Shown here: one piece after another, positions 43,482 through 52,757 of the stretch
Numbering within the stretch: position 1 is the first letter of the stretch
Layout of the letters: each line of letters begins with the position of its first letter
Assembly: GCF_016722965.1 (NCBI RefSeq)
Contig: NZ_JAEQNB010000004.1
Span: forward strand, 186,001 to 250,000
Direction: 5' to 3'
DNA length: 64,000 nt
Origin: Tumebacillus amylolyticus
GTDB lineage: Bacteria > Bacillota > Bacilli > Tumebacillales > Tumebacillaceae
Notes under the pieces: model-generated
Seen by the model: only the letters and a program-made list of their open reading frames with translations
Told to the model about the DNA's origin: nothing
Databases searched by the model: none
Made by a program: the position numbers and the translations under genes

Positions 43482-43871
43482 ATGAAAAAACGTCTCGCCC
43501 CACTCGCGCTCGCCGTTCTCACCCTGACAGCCACCATCCCGACGGCTGCTTTTGCCATCCCGCGCGAGACACGGGAACAATTGTTGGAAACCACGCTGTT
43601 GACGACGCTTCAAGAACCGATTCGAAAAGCGGTGAACGAGCATTATAAGCACAACCCGCCGCGTTTTTACACGCACGACAGCCAAATTCTTCATCTCAAC
43701 CGCAACACAGGAGGTTCGGACACCTACACGGTTCGGGTGCAGATTTTGATCATGGATGACAAATCTCGCCAACCGCAGACGCGAGACATCCTTACTCTGC
43801 GGGTGGAACCAACGAGTTCGAAGGTGATTAGTTACGAAAGTCACCCGGTTAAAGCGGGAAGCCACGCGTAG
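43482..43871 (+). CDS. Secreted protein, DUF3888-like
   Basis: 129 residues from the ATG after GGAGGTG. Signal peptide to about residue 25 (AAFA). The mature part (LLTTLQEPIRKAVNEHY ... YTVRVQILIMDDKS ... RDILTLRV) recalls the DUF3888 family of small secreted Bacillus proteins; this is a tentative match. It follows the lipoprotein gene by 40 bases and may be co-transcribed. Confidence 0.55.
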   Translation: MKKRLAPLALAVLTLTATIPTAAFAIPRETREQLLETTLLTTLQEPIRKAVNEHYKHNPPRFYTHDSQILHLNRNTGGSDTYTVRVQILIMDDKSRQPQTRDILTLRVEPTSSKVISYESHPVKAGSHA

Positions 43872-43896
43872 AAGTTTTGCACAATCCCAACGTACG

Positions 43897-43930
43897 AAAA
43901 AAAGCACCGAGTTCTCACTCGGTGCTTTTT
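43897..43930. terminator. Bidirectional intrinsic terminator
   Basis: AAAAAGCACCGAGT pairs with ACTCGGTGCTTTTT. Confidence 0.9.
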
Positions 43931-44847
43931 CCCGCTTCATACACTCTCAACACGCCGTGAACCGCCTGCAACACCGGGAACTCCGCCGTCGAACGCCCGT
44001 GTTTCTCCGCGAGGGAGAGGAGATAGCCGTGAATATGATCGGTTTCAACAGACAGCCCTTTTTCCAAATCGAGCAGCATCGACGCTTTCATCGGGGCGGG
44101 GGTGTTAAGGATGCCCTTGTACGTCAACTCCTCCACGTCCTCGCTCGCCGGAGCTCCGGCCGCTTTCGTAATCTCCACGATCTCAGCCAACAGTCGCTTG
44201 CAAGTCGCATGACCATGCGAGTCTGCCATGATCGGCCCAATCGAAGAACGGAACAGCGAAGTAATCCCACTCATCACCGCGATAAAAATATACTTGTGCC
44301 ACACATCCCGCTGTGCATTCTCACTCAGCACAACATTGAACTCAGCCCCCGACATATGCTCCAAAACCTTCTCCACCCTTGCAGAACGCCCGCCGCTCCA
44401 CTCCCCGAACGTCACATCGTGACGCGGGCTCGTATGGACGATCCGACCCTCCGCATCGAGCGTCGTCGAAATAAAACAGACCCCGCCGAGCACTCTCTCT
44501 TGCCCGAACGCCGCCCACAAATCCTCAAAATGCTGATAGCCATTCAACAACGGCATCACCAAGGTCTGCTCGGACACATAAGGACGCAACTCCTCCACGA
44601 TCTGCTCCATGTGATAAGCCTTCACCGAAAGCAGCACCACATCAAACGGCTCAGCCTTTTCACCCGCAACCAACGTCTTCACGTCCGACGCCCAATCCCC
44701 GTGGAGACTCTCAATCACCAGCCCCGTTTTCTCCAACTGCGACCGACGCCCCGGACGGACCAAAAACGTCACATCTTCGCCCTTTTGCACCAACCGACCG
44801 CCAAAATACCCGCCGACTGCACCCGCTCCAACCACGAGAAATCTCAT
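43915..44847 (-). CDS. panE: 2-dehydropantoate 2-reductase
   Basis: 310 residues. N-terminal NADP loop GAGAVGGYFG, then VLLSVKAYHMEQ with the family lysine, and C-terminal helical domain ending near LSVETDHIHGYLL. Reduces ketopantoate in pantothenate/CoA synthesis, though several PanE-like paralogues exist and the specific substrate is not proven. ATG at 44847 is behind AAGGAGGCTG. Divergent from ccpA. The first codons upstream in frame are non-coding. Confidence 0.85.
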   Translation of the reverse strand: MRFLVVGAGAVGGYFGGRLVQKGEDVTFLVRPGRRSQLEKTGLVIESLHGDWASDVKTLVAGEKAEPFDVVLLSVKAYHMEQIVEELRPYVSEQTLVMPLLNGYQHFEDLWAAFGQERVLGGVCFISTTLDAEGRIVHTSPRHDVTFGEWSGGRSARVEKVLEHMSGAEFNVVLSENAQRDVWHKYIFIAVMSGITSLFRSSIGPIMADSHGHATCKRLLAEIVEITKAAGAPASEDVEELTYKGILNTPAPMKASMLLDLEKGLSVETDHIHGYLLSLAEKHGRSTAEFPVLQAVHGVLRVYEAGKSTE

Positions 44848-44894
44848 ACTTTTCAGCCTCCTTGAACGATTCGATTTTCTTTTAGTATAAAATA

Positions 44895-44923
44895 GATAGG
44901 AATCTACAGCAAACCTTCCTATC
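44895..44923. promoter_or_regulatory. Inverted repeat between panE and ccpA
   Basis: GATAGGAA and TTCCTATC, 13 bases apart, form a perfect 8-base dyad in the divergent intergenic region; possible operator. A TATAGT -10-like element for ccpA is at 44954. Confidence 0.45.
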
Positions 44924-44994
44924 TTTGTGCTTTTTTGCACTTGCTTCCTGTGGTATAGTGAAGGAATAAAGTTAACGAAAAGTAGGTGAGTCCG

Positions 44995-45996
44995 GTGAAC
45001 AAAACGATCTATGATGTAGCCCGCGAAGCTGGCGTGTCCATGGCGACAGTCTCCCGCGTTTTGAACGGGACGGCGGTCGTGAAGGATGAGACGAAAGCCA
45101 AAGTTCAAGCGGCGATTGAAAAGCTCGGGTATCGACCGAACGCAGTAGCGCGCGGTCTGGCGAGCAAGCGTACGAAGTCGATCGGCGTCATCCTCCCGGA
45201 CGTGTCCGACTTGTTCCATGCAGAAGTCCTGCGCGGTATCGAAGATATCGCCACGATGTACCAGTACCATATCATCCTCACCAACTCCGATGCCCGCGAA
45301 GATCGCGAAGTCGATTTGATCGGCACGATGTGGGAGAAGCAGGTAGACGGGCTCCTTTTCATCTCTGAACAGATTACACCGAAGATTGTAAAAACTTTCG
45401 AAGAGGCACAATTGCCTGTCGTTCTCTGTGCCACCGAAGACCCGGAGCACCGCATCCCGTCCGTCGCCATCGACAACAAGCAAGCCGGCCTCGACGCGAC
45501 GAATTATTTTCTCAACCTCGGGTCGGACAAGATCGTATTCCTCGGCGGTCCGACGTCACAGCCGGTCACGATGAAGCGTCTTGCCGGTTATGAACAAGCG
45601 CTCAAGGACGCAGGGCGTGAGTTCGACTCCAACTATGTCTTGCATGCGAAGGATTCGCACTACCGTTCCGGCTATGAAGTCTCCAACGCGTTCCTTAATG
45701 AAGGATTTACAGCGGACGCTGTCGTTGCCACCAGCGATGAATTGGTTCTGGGCTACTTGAACGCCGTTCGCGACCGTGGCGGCAAAGCGCCGGACGATGT
45801 TCTGCTGCTGAGTTTTGAAAACACCCGCCTGACGACCATCGTTCGTCCGGAATTGACGACCATCGCTCAACCGACCTACGACCTCGGGGCCGTCGCGATG
45901 CGACTCTTGACCAAGCTCTTGAATGAAGTATCGATCGAAGAATATACCGTGCGCCTCCCGCATTCCATTCTGGAGCGTACGTCGACGAAAAGATAA
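44995..45996 (+). CDS. ccpA: Catabolite control protein A (LacI family)
   Basis: 333 residues. LacI-type helix-turn-helix and hinge: IYDVAREAGVSMATVSRVLNG followed by RPNAVARGLASKRT, which is almost identical to Bacillus CcpA, as are GIEDIATMYQYHIILTNSD and PTYDLGAVAMRLLTKLLNE. CcpA with HPr-Ser-P controls carbon catabolite genes through cre sites; a cre-like site precedes gltB in this window. GTG at 44995 is chosen since AGGTGA lies just upstream; a GTG at 44986 overlaps that site. Confidence 0.88.
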   Translation: MNKTIYDVAREAGVSMATVSRVLNGTAVVKDETKAKVQAAIEKLGYRPNAVARGLASKRTKSIGVILPDVSDLFHAEVLRGIEDIATMYQYHIILTNSDAREDREVDLIGTMWEKQVDGLLFISEQITPKIVKTFEEAQLPVVLCATEDPEHRIPSVAIDNKQAGLDATNYFLNLGSDKIVFLGGPTSQPVTMKRLAGYEQALKDAGREFDSNYVLHAKDSHYRSGYEVSNAFLNEGFTADAVVATSDELVLGYLNAVRDRGGKAPDDVLLLSFENTRLTTIVRPELTTIAQPTYDLGAVAMRLLTKLLNEVSIEEYTVRLPHSILERTSTKR

Positions 45997-46004
45997 TCGG
46001 AGGA

Positions 46005-46040
46005 GGCCCCGCATGCTCGAACGCATGCGGGCCTTCGTCT
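46005..46040 (+). terminator. Weak terminator-like hairpin after ccpA
   Basis: GGCCCCGCATG with CATGCGGGCC, followed only by TTCGTCT; may permit read-through into the next gene. Confidence 0.4.
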
Positions 46041-46059
46041 ACCCAGCGAGGTGAATCCC

Positions 46060-47043
46060 ATGGCAGACACCAAACCCCGCGTGCTCGTCACGCGCGAAAT
46101 TCCGGAAGCGGGTCTTCGGATTCTGCGCGAATCTTGCGAGGTCACCGTTTTTTCCTCCGAACGGCAACCGACCCGCGAGGAATTGCTTGACTTGCTCCCG
46201 AACTTCGACGGCTTGCTCTCCATGCTGATCGACAGTTTAGACCGACCTTTATTGGAAAAAGTGCCCCATCTGCGCGTCATCAGCAACTACGCCGTCGGCT
46301 ACAATAACATCGACATCCAAGCGGCCACTCAACTAGGCATCCCTGTCACCAACACGCCGGGCGTTTTGACCAACGCCACGGCCGACATTGCATGGGCGCT
46401 GCTGATGGCGGTCACTCGACGCATCGTGGAAGGCGACACTTACATACGCCAAGGTCAATGGGTCGGATGGTCCCCGAACCTCTTGCTCGGCATGGAACTG
46501 AGCGGCAAGACGATGGGCATCGTCGGCGCGGGCCGGATCGGTCTCGCCGTGGCCAAACGAGCACGAGCGTTCGACATGAACGTAACGTACTCCAACCGCC
46601 GCAGACTTGACGAAGCGGTGGAACGTGAGTACGGCTTGACCTACGTCGATCTCGATACGCTCGTCCGCACATCGGACGTGATTTCGCTCAACCTGCCGTA
46701 CAACGCCGAATCCCATCATTTGTTCAACGCCGATTTGCTTTCCCGCATGAAACCAACGGCGTACCTGATCAACACAGCTCGCGGGCCGATTGTGGACGAA
46801 GCGGCTCTCGTCGAAGCGTTGAAAAAAGGACAGCTCGCCGGAGCGGGTCTGGACGTTTTTGAAAACGAACCGTCTGTGCATCCGGGGTTGCTGGAACTTT
46901 CCAATGTCGTGATGGTTCCGCACGTAGGCAGTTCCACTCGCGAGACTCGTGACAACATGGCGATTCTCGCAGCCGAGAACCTCGTCCGCGTGCTGCAAGG
47001 CAATCGTCCGCATTCTCTGGTCAACGAAGAGGTTTTTTCATAA
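46060..47043 (+). CDS. D-2-hydroxyacid dehydrogenase (glyoxylate/hydroxypyruvate reductase type)
   Basis: 327 residues. NAD(P) loop GIVGAGRIG, catalytic Arg in NTARGPIVDEAAL, Glu in ENEPSVHPGL, and His in PHVGSSTRETR. VTNTPGVLTNATADIAWALL is characteristic of glyoxylate reductases (GyaR/GhrB type). The SD GAGGTGA precedes ATG 46060. It is 15 bases upstream of pepV and likely co-transcribed. Confidence 0.88.
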   Translation: MADTKPRVLVTREIPEAGLRILRESCEVTVFSSERQPTREELLDLLPNFDGLLSMLIDSLDRPLLEKVPHLRVISNYAVGYNNIDIQAATQLGIPVTNTPGVLTNATADIAWALLMAVTRRIVEGDTYIRQGQWVGWSPNLLLGMELSGKTMGIVGAGRIGLAVAKRARAFDMNVTYSNRRRLDEAVEREYGLTYVDLDTLVRTSDVISLNLPYNAESHHLFNADLLSRMKPTAYLINTARGPIVDEAALVEALKKGQLAGAGLDVFENEPSVHPGLLELSNVVMVPHVGSSTRETRDNMAILAAENLVRVLQGNRPHSLVNEEVFS

Positions 47044-47058
47044 GGAGGCGTACATACA

Positions 47059-48441
47059 ATGTTTGAAAAGTGGATTGAAGAACATCGCGAACAGATCATC
47101 GAAAACACCCAAGGTGTCCTGCGCATCAACTCGGTCGGCGGCCCGGCCAGCGCACCCAACGAACCGTTTGGCCCCGGCTGTGCCGAAGCGCTCGACTACG
47201 TGCTGAACCTCGGGCAAGAAATGGGCTTTACCGTCAAGAACGTGGACGGCTATGCAGGTCATATCGAATTCGGAGAAGGGGAGGAGTACATCGCCGTCCT
47301 CGGACACCTCGACGTCGTTCCGGTCGGCACCGGCTGGACCTATCCTCCGTTTGGCGCCGAAATTCACAACGGCAAGATCTACGCTCGCGGTGCGATTGAC
47401 GACAAAGGCCCGACGATGGCCGCTTTGCACGCTCTGCACGCCGTGAAGGAATCCGGTGTCAAACTCTCGAAAAAAATCCGCGTCATCCTCGGGGTGGACG
47501 AGGAGTCGAACTGGCGTTGCATGGACTATTACTTCGAGAAAGAACCGAAACCGATCGGCGGTTTCACCCCGGACGCCGACTTCCCGCTGATCTACGCGGA
47601 GAAAGGCATCCTCTGCTTCGATGTAAAAAAAGCCCGTTCGACCTCTGACGCGGCGACCGTGCTCGTACGCGAAGTGACCGGCGGCAACCGCATCAACATG
47701 GTGCCGGACCACTGTGCCGTCGTGCTCGATGTCAAGGGGGAACTCGACCTCGTGGCGGCGAAGATCAAAGAACTTGCCGAGTCTTACAACATCCAGTTGG
47801 AGATGGAACAGGGCGACGACACGATCAAACTGCATGTCGCAGGTGTTTCCGTTCACGCAGCAGCACCGCATCACGGTGTGAATGCAATCGTTCAAGCGGC
47901 GCGCATCCTCGCAGAATTGGACACCGCGGAGCAAGCTCTGTGGCAATTCATTTCCGAAGTGGATACCGACGGCGACCGTCTGGGCATCAAAATGGTCTGT
48001 GCGGCCACCGGCCCGCTGACCAACAACATGGGTCTCGTCCACATCGATGAAAAAGGCGTGAAGCTCGCCTTCAACGTTCGTTTCCCCGTTGACCAAACCG
48101 ACGACGGCTTGCTTGCGATCATGCAAGAGAAGTTGGGGCCGGAGGGCTACTCGGTGGAGAAAAACGAACATGCCAACATGGCACCGCTCTATGTGCCGAA
48201 GGACTCCGAGATTGTGACGAAGCTTCTCAAAGTCTATGAGGAAGAAACGGGCGAGCAGGCAGAACCGCTGACCATCGGCGGCGGTACGTATGCGCGTGCG
48301 ATTCCGAACGCGGTGGCGTTTGGGGCGCTGTTCCCGGGGCAAGAAGAGTTGGCGCACCAGCGCGATGAGAACTGGGCGGTGGACGATCTGATTCGCTGCA
48401 CGAAGATCTATGCGAAGGCGATTTACGAGTTGGCAAGATAG
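47059..48441 (+). CDS. pepV: Dipeptidase PepV (M20 family)
   Basis: 460 residues. Zinc ligands and catalytic residues are in LGHLDVVPVG, GAIDDKGPTMAA and GVDEESNWRCMDYYF; YARAIPNAVAFGALFPG carries the late histidine-region motif. The length and WRCMDYYF match PepV rather than ArgE/DapE. Cytosolic dipeptide breakdown. AAGGAGG precedes the ATG. Confidence 0.9.
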   Translation: MFEKWIEEHREQIIENTQGVLRINSVGGPASAPNEPFGPGCAEALDYVLNLGQEMGFTVKNVDGYAGHIEFGEGEEYIAVLGHLDVVPVGTGWTYPPFGAEIHNGKIYARGAIDDKGPTMAALHALHAVKESGVKLSKKIRVILGVDEESNWRCMDYYFEKEPKPIGGFTPDADFPLIYAEKGILCFDVKKARSTSDAATVLVREVTGGNRINMVPDHCAVVLDVKGELDLVAAKIKELAESYNIQLEMEQGDDTIKLHVAGVSVHAAAPHHGVNAIVQAARILAELDTAEQALWQFISEVDTDGDRLGIKMVCAATGPLTNNMGLVHIDEKGVKLAFNVRFPVDQTDDGLLAIMQEKLGPEGYSVEKNEHANMAPLYVPKDSEIVTKLLKVYEEETGEQAEPLTIGGGTYARAIPNAVAFGALFPGQEELAHQRDENWAVDDLIRCTKIYAKAIYELAR

Positions 48442-48473
48442 AGCCTGTAACCTGTCTTACAGAACCGTGAGCC

Positions 48474-48498
48474 ATACCTCTGCATAATATTGAGGTAT
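48474..48498. promoter_or_regulatory. Dyad upstream of mecA
   Basis: ATACCTC and GAGGTAT flank TGCATAATATT. The site could be an operator or a short mRNA hairpin; TAATAT within it could be a -10. Confidence 0.4.
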
Positions 48499-48538
48499 AG
48501 CACCCATAAAGTCATCTCTCGGCAAAGGAGTGAGGAGA

Positions 48539-49150
48539 ATGAAGGTAGAAAAACTCAGCACCAACAAAGTTCGCATTTATCTCACCTATGAAGATCTCAA
48601 CGATCGAGGCATTGATCGCGAGGAGATCTGGCAAAACGGGCGAAAAGTACAGGAACTGTTCTGGGATATGATGGAGCATGCTTACGCGGAAGTTGGGTTT
48701 GAAGTGGCAGGTCCGCTCGCAGTCGAAGCATTCACCATGCCGACAGAGGGGATCGTGGTCATCGTCACCCAGTTGCCGCCGTCGATGGCGAACGGAACTG
48801 ACTCGGCGTTGCTGGACGAAGAGGATGATCTGGAACTGGATGCCGTTCCGGCCGATCTGAGCGAAGCCTTCATTTTCGTGTTCCAAGACTTTGAGGATGC
48901 CATTCGGGCGGCTCACTCGTTGCGGGCACATGACGGCTTGGGAGGTTCGTTGTACCACTACAAGAACCGCTACCATCTGTTCTTCGACGAAGAGGAGATC
49001 GCTGAGGATCAGTACGACACCGTCTGGTCGATCCTTCACGAATACGGCGACCTCTCGGCGACCACGAAAGCCATGCTCGAAGAGTACGGCAAGTGCGTCA
49101 TGAATGGAAACGCAGTGCAAACGCTTACGGATCATTTTCCGCTTCAATAA
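48539..49150 (+). CDS. mecA: MecA adaptor protein
   Basis: 203 residues. The N-terminal targeting domain (MKVEKLSTNKVRIYLTYEDL, with DREEIW) and the C-terminal ClpC-binding domain (FIFVFQDFEDAIRAA ... SLYHYKNRYHLFF ... EYG) are both present. In Bacilli MecA delivers ComK and other proteins to ClpCP. The ATG at 48539 is supported by AAAGGAG; a GTG at 48530 is in that region. Confidence 0.92.
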   Translation: MKVEKLSTNKVRIYLTYEDLNDRGIDREEIWQNGRKVQELFWDMMEHAYAEVGFEVAGPLAVEAFTMPTEGIVVIVTQLPPSMANGTDSALLDEEDDLELDAVPADLSEAFIFVFQDFEDAIRAAHSLRAHDGLGGSLYHYKNRYHLFFDEEEIAEDQYDTVWSILHEYGDLSATTKAMLEEYGKCVMNGNAVQTLTDHFPLQ

Positions 49151-49173
49151 ATACGTGTAAAAATACGTGGAAC

Positions 49174-49217
49174 AAAAAAACTCTTCGCTCACACTCGGTG
49201 AACGAAGAGTTTTTTTA
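49174..49217. terminator. Bidirectional intrinsic terminator
   Basis: AAAAAAACTCTTCG pairs with CGAAGAGTTTTTTT between mecA and the convergent DUF441 gene. Confidence 0.9.
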
Positions 49218-49676
49218 TCGGAAGAAATATTGCACGAGCTTCATTAACATCGCGGCAATGGCGGCGGCCATGAGGGGACCGACGGGGATGCCTTTGAAAA
49301 CGACGATGCCGATCACGGAGCCGAGAATCATACCTACCATGAGTTCGGGGTCCATTTTTAACATGTATAGCCCTTGACCATTGACGTAGGTGGCGATGAT
49401 GCCGCCCAGAAGTGCGCAGATGCCGCCGACGGTGAGGAAGGTGCCGAGCAAGTCTTTGGTTTGAATCTTGCCGTTGACGAGCGGCACCAACACCGAAATC
49501 ATGAGAAACAACAGACCGAGTTCCAATCCTCGACGCTCCATCGTCGGGAAGAACCGCTGCAAATTCAACAGTTTCATAATCAACAACAGACTCGCCGCCG
49601 TCGCCAAGATGCTCGCGCGGCCGAAGATTCCGATGATGATCAACACGACGAGGACGATCTCTCCCGCCACATCCAT
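49215..49676 (-). CDS. DUF441 family membrane protein (second copy)
   Basis: 153 residues, hydrophobic with four to five membrane segments; the C-terminal [11 protein letters not shown] corresponds to GVPVGPLIAAG of the protein at 2547-2996, and [10 protein letters not shown] matches SGKIGTEDLL. Paralogue of unknown function. ATG at 49676 follows AGGAAGGGCGG. It may be read with the upstream phosphosulfolactate synthase gene, since no terminator separates them. Confidence 0.8.
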   Translation of the reverse strand: MDVAGEIVLVVLIIIGIFGRASILATAASLLLIMKLLNLQRFFPTMERRGLELGLLFLMISVLVPLVNGKIQTKDLLGTFLTVGGICALLGGIIATYVNGQGLYMLKMDPELMVGMILGSVIGIVVFKGIPVGPLMAAAIAAMLMKLVQYFFR

Positions 49677-49748
49677 CCGCCCTTCCTGCAGAAGCCTTGG
49701 TACAGATGTATATGGACGAGGTACAGGCAATAGACCATCGAACCCGTC

Positions 49749-50552
49749 TTAGAGCGTGTAGCGCAACGTATCGCTTCGCAACCCGCAACGGAGCGCTTCC
49801 AGCGAAATAAGATCGCGGGGCGCGATGTTGCCGAAGTTGACGTTCGGCCCGAACAGTTTGATCAATTCCTCCTGTTGGCTGCGAATCGGCGCTTCCCAGA
49901 TCAGCAATTCCTGGTTGCCGACCGCTTGCACCAATTCGTCAAACTCGTCGCGCAAGATCTGCCCGTTGCAGTCAAACAAGCCAACGCCCTTGCCGGACTC
50001 CCGGCCTTCGATGATCACTTTGAAAGCGCCGGCTTCCAGATCGGCGGCGATCATCTGCAATTGGGTGGAGACGGGGAGGTGGGTGTCGTTTTCCTTTTTT
50101 CCAACTTCGGTGATGACTTTGAAGCCGTGTTGTTTGGCGGTCGAGATGATCTCGCGGCGCAACTCGGAGGTCAACGAGATGGTGCCGTCCGACACTTCCA
50201 CCGTGCGAAATCCTAAGCTCTGGCAACGCTCCAAAAATTCGCGCCATTTGCCTTGCAGAACGGACGCTTCGAGAAACGTCCCACCCGGATAGACGTCGAT
50301 GCCCGCGCCTTGCAACAGGGCGATTTTTTCTTGCAAGACTTGAGTCGGGTAGAGCTTGGAGGTGCCGAAGCCCAGTTTTACAAAGTCGATATAGGCGCCC
50401 GCCAGTTGCACGAGGTCACCCGTTTCTTGAATTCCAAGCCCGGTGTCGATCAACATCGTCAGCCCGCTGTCGGTACGCGGTTTGCCGAGTCGCCCGGGCA
50501 ACGGATCGTGGAGGATGTCATCCCATGCGCGCTGGGTGGGTTTTTGTTGCAT
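49749..50552 (-). CDS. Phosphosulfolactate synthase family protein (YitD-like)
   Basis: 267 residues of the ComA (PSL synthase) TIM-barrel family: DSGLTMLIDTGLG, FVKLGFGTSKLYP, GIDVYPGGTFLEAS, GFRTVEVSDGTISL and KVITEVGKK. The enzyme adds sulfite to phosphoenolpyruvate and in spore formers leads to sulfolactate. The name ComA here is unrelated to the competence regulator. AAAGGAGTC precedes the ATG. Confidence 0.88.
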   Translation of the reverse strand: MQQKPTQRAWDDILHDPLPGRLGKPRTDSGLTMLIDTGLGIQETGDLVQLAGAYIDFVKLGFGTSKLYPTQVLQEKIALLQGAGIDVYPGGTFLEASVLQGKWREFLERCQSLGFRTVEVSDGTISLTSELRREIISTAKQHGFKVITEVGKKENDTHLPVSTQLQMIAADLEAGAFKVIIEGRESGKGVGLFDCNGQILRDEFDELVQAVGNQELLIWEAPIRSQQEELIKLFGPNVNFGNIAPRDLISLEALRCGLRSDTLRYTL

Positions 50553-50596
50553 GCTTTCACTGACTCCTTTCGGTACATCAGGCTATCTCAGCCTAT

Positions 50597-50633
50597 GAAA
50601 AAAGCGGGCGTGTGGTTACGCCCGCGCTTTTTT
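50597..50633 (-). terminator. Intrinsic terminator overlapping the MFS stop
   Basis: AAAAAAGCGGGCGT pairs with ACGCCCGCGCTTTTTT; the last codons and the stop (50616) of the MFS gene are in the stem and loop. Confidence 0.85.
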
Positions 50634-51887
50634 CTGAGCCAGTGATTTGCGATCCCATTCGATTTTCTGGTAGCGATCTTGCCCGCCGGTGTCTTGTTTG
50701 ACTTTGATCCACATCCAGCAACACACCAAGCAGAGCAAGGCGAGTCCCGCCATGATCAGGTACATCATCCGCGGCGTGTCCATCAACGCGCCGAAGATCG
50801 GCGGTCCGGCCGCCACGCCGAGGAATCGAACGGAGCCGTAGAGCGACGTGATCGCCCCGCGCTCGTTTTGTTCGACCGACGAAGTGATCATCGTGTTCAG
50901 ACAGGGCAACATCAACCCGGTCCCGATCCCGGAGACGCCCAAGAGGCTGAGTTCGATGTAGGGGTTGGTCAGGAACGCGTTGATCACGAGCGGCAGGAAG
51001 ATCAATGCCAAGCCGCTGAGAACCAGCGTTTTCATAAGTCCGTAGTTCTGCTTGATCTTGGTCCCGGTGATGTACGAGGTCACGGCCATCAACAGCAGCG
51101 GACCCGCGAGGATAAATCCGCGCATGAGACCTTCGATTTTGTGTACTTCCTCCAAAATCTGCGCAATGTAGAACAGAACGCCAAACAGGATGAACAGCGC
51201 AACGACACCGGCGAAATAGGCGGTGAGGAGGAACTTGTATTGTTTCTTGAAGGTTTTTTTGAGGGTGGAGAGGTACTTTTTGACTTCTTGTTTGGGGCCG
51301 GTCTTTTTCGGTTCTTTGACAAAAAAGTACACCAGAGCGGCGGAGAACAGGCAGATGATCGGGAACGCGAAGAACGCGGCGTACCAGAAGAGCATGGCGA
51401 GCAACACCCCGAATATGGGGGACAGCACTTTGCCAAGACCGTTTGAAGCCTCGATGAGTCCGAGCGCTTTGGCACGGGAGGCTCCTTTCCAGAGGTCCCC
51501 CGCAAGCGCCATGGCAATCGGTGCGGTGCCGGCAGCTCCTAGACCTTGCAGCACACGGCCGACCATGATCAGCCAGTACGGCGAGCTGAGCAACCAAGCT
51601 GCGAGTCCCGCGACCACACCGCCTGCTCCGTACAGCAAGAGCCCGGGAACGATTACCACTTTGCGGTTGTAGCGGTCGGAGAGAAAGCCGGCCAACGGGA
51701 TGATGACCCCCGCCGGCACGGAAAACATCGTGATCACCAGCGAGGATTGGGTTTTCGTGATGCCGATCGTCTCTTGCATCGTCGGCAAGATCGGGATCAG
51801 CATCGAATTCCCCAGCACCATGATCAGGGGCACCATCGCCAGCGAGAACAGGGGGAGAAAATGAATCTTCGTTCCGGTGGATTCCAA
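50616..51887 (-). CDS. MFS drug-efflux-type transporter
   Basis: 423 residues, twelve helices. Loop 2-3 motif GFLSDRYNRKVVIV, and GRVLQGLGAAGTAPIAMAL in helix 5 (antiporter motif C-like GxxxGxxxG) indicate a drug:H+ antiporter similar to Bacillus YmfD. Start TTG at 51887 follows AGGAAGTG; no better start lies nearby. Upstream of the sulfolactate gene on the same strand but terminated before it. Confidence 0.8.
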   Translation of the reverse strand: MESTGTKIHFLPLFSLAMVPLIMVLGNSMLIPILPTMQETIGITKTQSSLVITMFSVPAGVIIPLAGFLSDRYNRKVVIVPGLLLYGAGGVVAGLAAWLLSSPYWLIMVGRVLQGLGAAGTAPIAMALAGDLWKGASRAKALGLIEASNGLGKVLSPIFGVLLAMLFWYAAFFAFPIICLFSAALVYFFVKEPKKTGPKQEVKKYLSTLKKTFKKQYKFLLTAYFAGVVALFILFGVLFYIAQILEEVHKIEGLMRGFILAGPLLLMAVTSYITGTKIKQNYGLMKTLVLSGLALIFLPLVINAFLTNPYIELSLLGVSGIGTGLMLPCLNTMITSSVEQNERGAITSLYGSVRFLGVAAGPPIFGALMDTPRMMYLIMAGLALLCLVCCWMWIKVKQDTGGQDRYQKIEWDRKSLAQKKARA

Positions 51888-51994
51888 CAGGTTTCACTTC
51901 CTCTGCGATTGTAGTGGTGCTCTCTTGTAGTTTGCGGTGTTTGAGGTGTACCCTATGAGTGGAGATTGTTGGACACAGAAGGAGAGTGACATCC

Positions 51995-52654
51995 ATGAAC
52001 GGTGTAAACCCGCAAGATTTGCTTCAACTCATCGCCACTCGTCGCTCGATCCGCAAATGGACCGACCAAGAAGTTCCGGACGAACTGATCCGCGAAGCGC
52101 TGACCGCAGCGACGTGGGCTCCCAACGGCGGCAACTTCCAGCCGTGGCACTTCGTCGTGATCAAGAACCGAGACGTCATCCATCAGATCGCAGACGCCGT
52201 CCAGGAAAAAACGCTGCTGATGGCATCGTGGCCGGAAGCGGAAGCCTATGGCGAACATGTGGAGCGTTGGAAGTCTTCCAGCGACTTTTTCCGCACCGCA
52301 CCTGCTTGTGTGGCGGTGTATATGGGAGACTATCGTTCCATCGCGGACCGACTGCTTGCAGAACGAGGTCGTCAAGACTCGGATGCGGCGGCGATGGAGG
52401 ATGCGCGCAAAGTCGGCTCTTCGCGACTCCAGACCATCGCGGGGGCGGTCATGCAGATGTTGTTGATGTTCCATGCCCAAGGTCTGGGAGCCGTCTGGAT
52501 GGCGGGCCCGCAACAGGCGAAGCAGGAGATTGAAGCGATCTTGCCTCCGATGGAAGGCATGGATTTCGTCGCTTTGGTTCCGGTCGGATATCCGGCCCAA
52601 GAGCGGGAGTTAACTCGCAAACCTGTAGAAGAAGTGTCCACGTGGTTGAAATAA
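51995..52654 (+). CDS. Nitroreductase family protein
   Basis: 219 residues, FMN-dependent. RRSIRKWTDQEVP at the N-terminus binds the flavin phosphate; TWAPNGGNFQPWHFVVI is the family block; GLGAVWMAG near 170 is the C-terminal flavin-contacting segment. Substrate unknown. ATG at 51995 is behind GAAGGAGAG. Monocistronic with a terminator. Confidence 0.88.
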   Translation: MNGVNPQDLLQLIATRRSIRKWTDQEVPDELIREALTAATWAPNGGNFQPWHFVVIKNRDVIHQIADAVQEKTLLMASWPEAEAYGEHVERWKSSSDFFRTAPACVAVYMGDYRSIADRLLAERGRQDSDAAAMEDARKVGSSRLQTIAGAVMQMLLMFHAQGLGAVWMAGPQQAKQEIEAILPPMEGMDFVALVPVGYPAQERELTRKPVEEVSTWLK

Positions 52655-52675
52655 GCAGGCAGGTCAGGAAAATGA

Positions 52676-52711
52676 AAAACCATTCGCACATGCGTGCGGA
52701 TGGTTTTTTTT
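52676..52711 (+). terminator. Intrinsic terminator after the nitroreductase gene
   Basis: AACCATTCGCAC pairs with GTGCGGATGGTT followed by T residues. Confidence 0.88.
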
Positions 52712-52757
52712 GTACATGCTAGTAGGCGGGCATTTACACTACACGGAGGTGTTCGAA

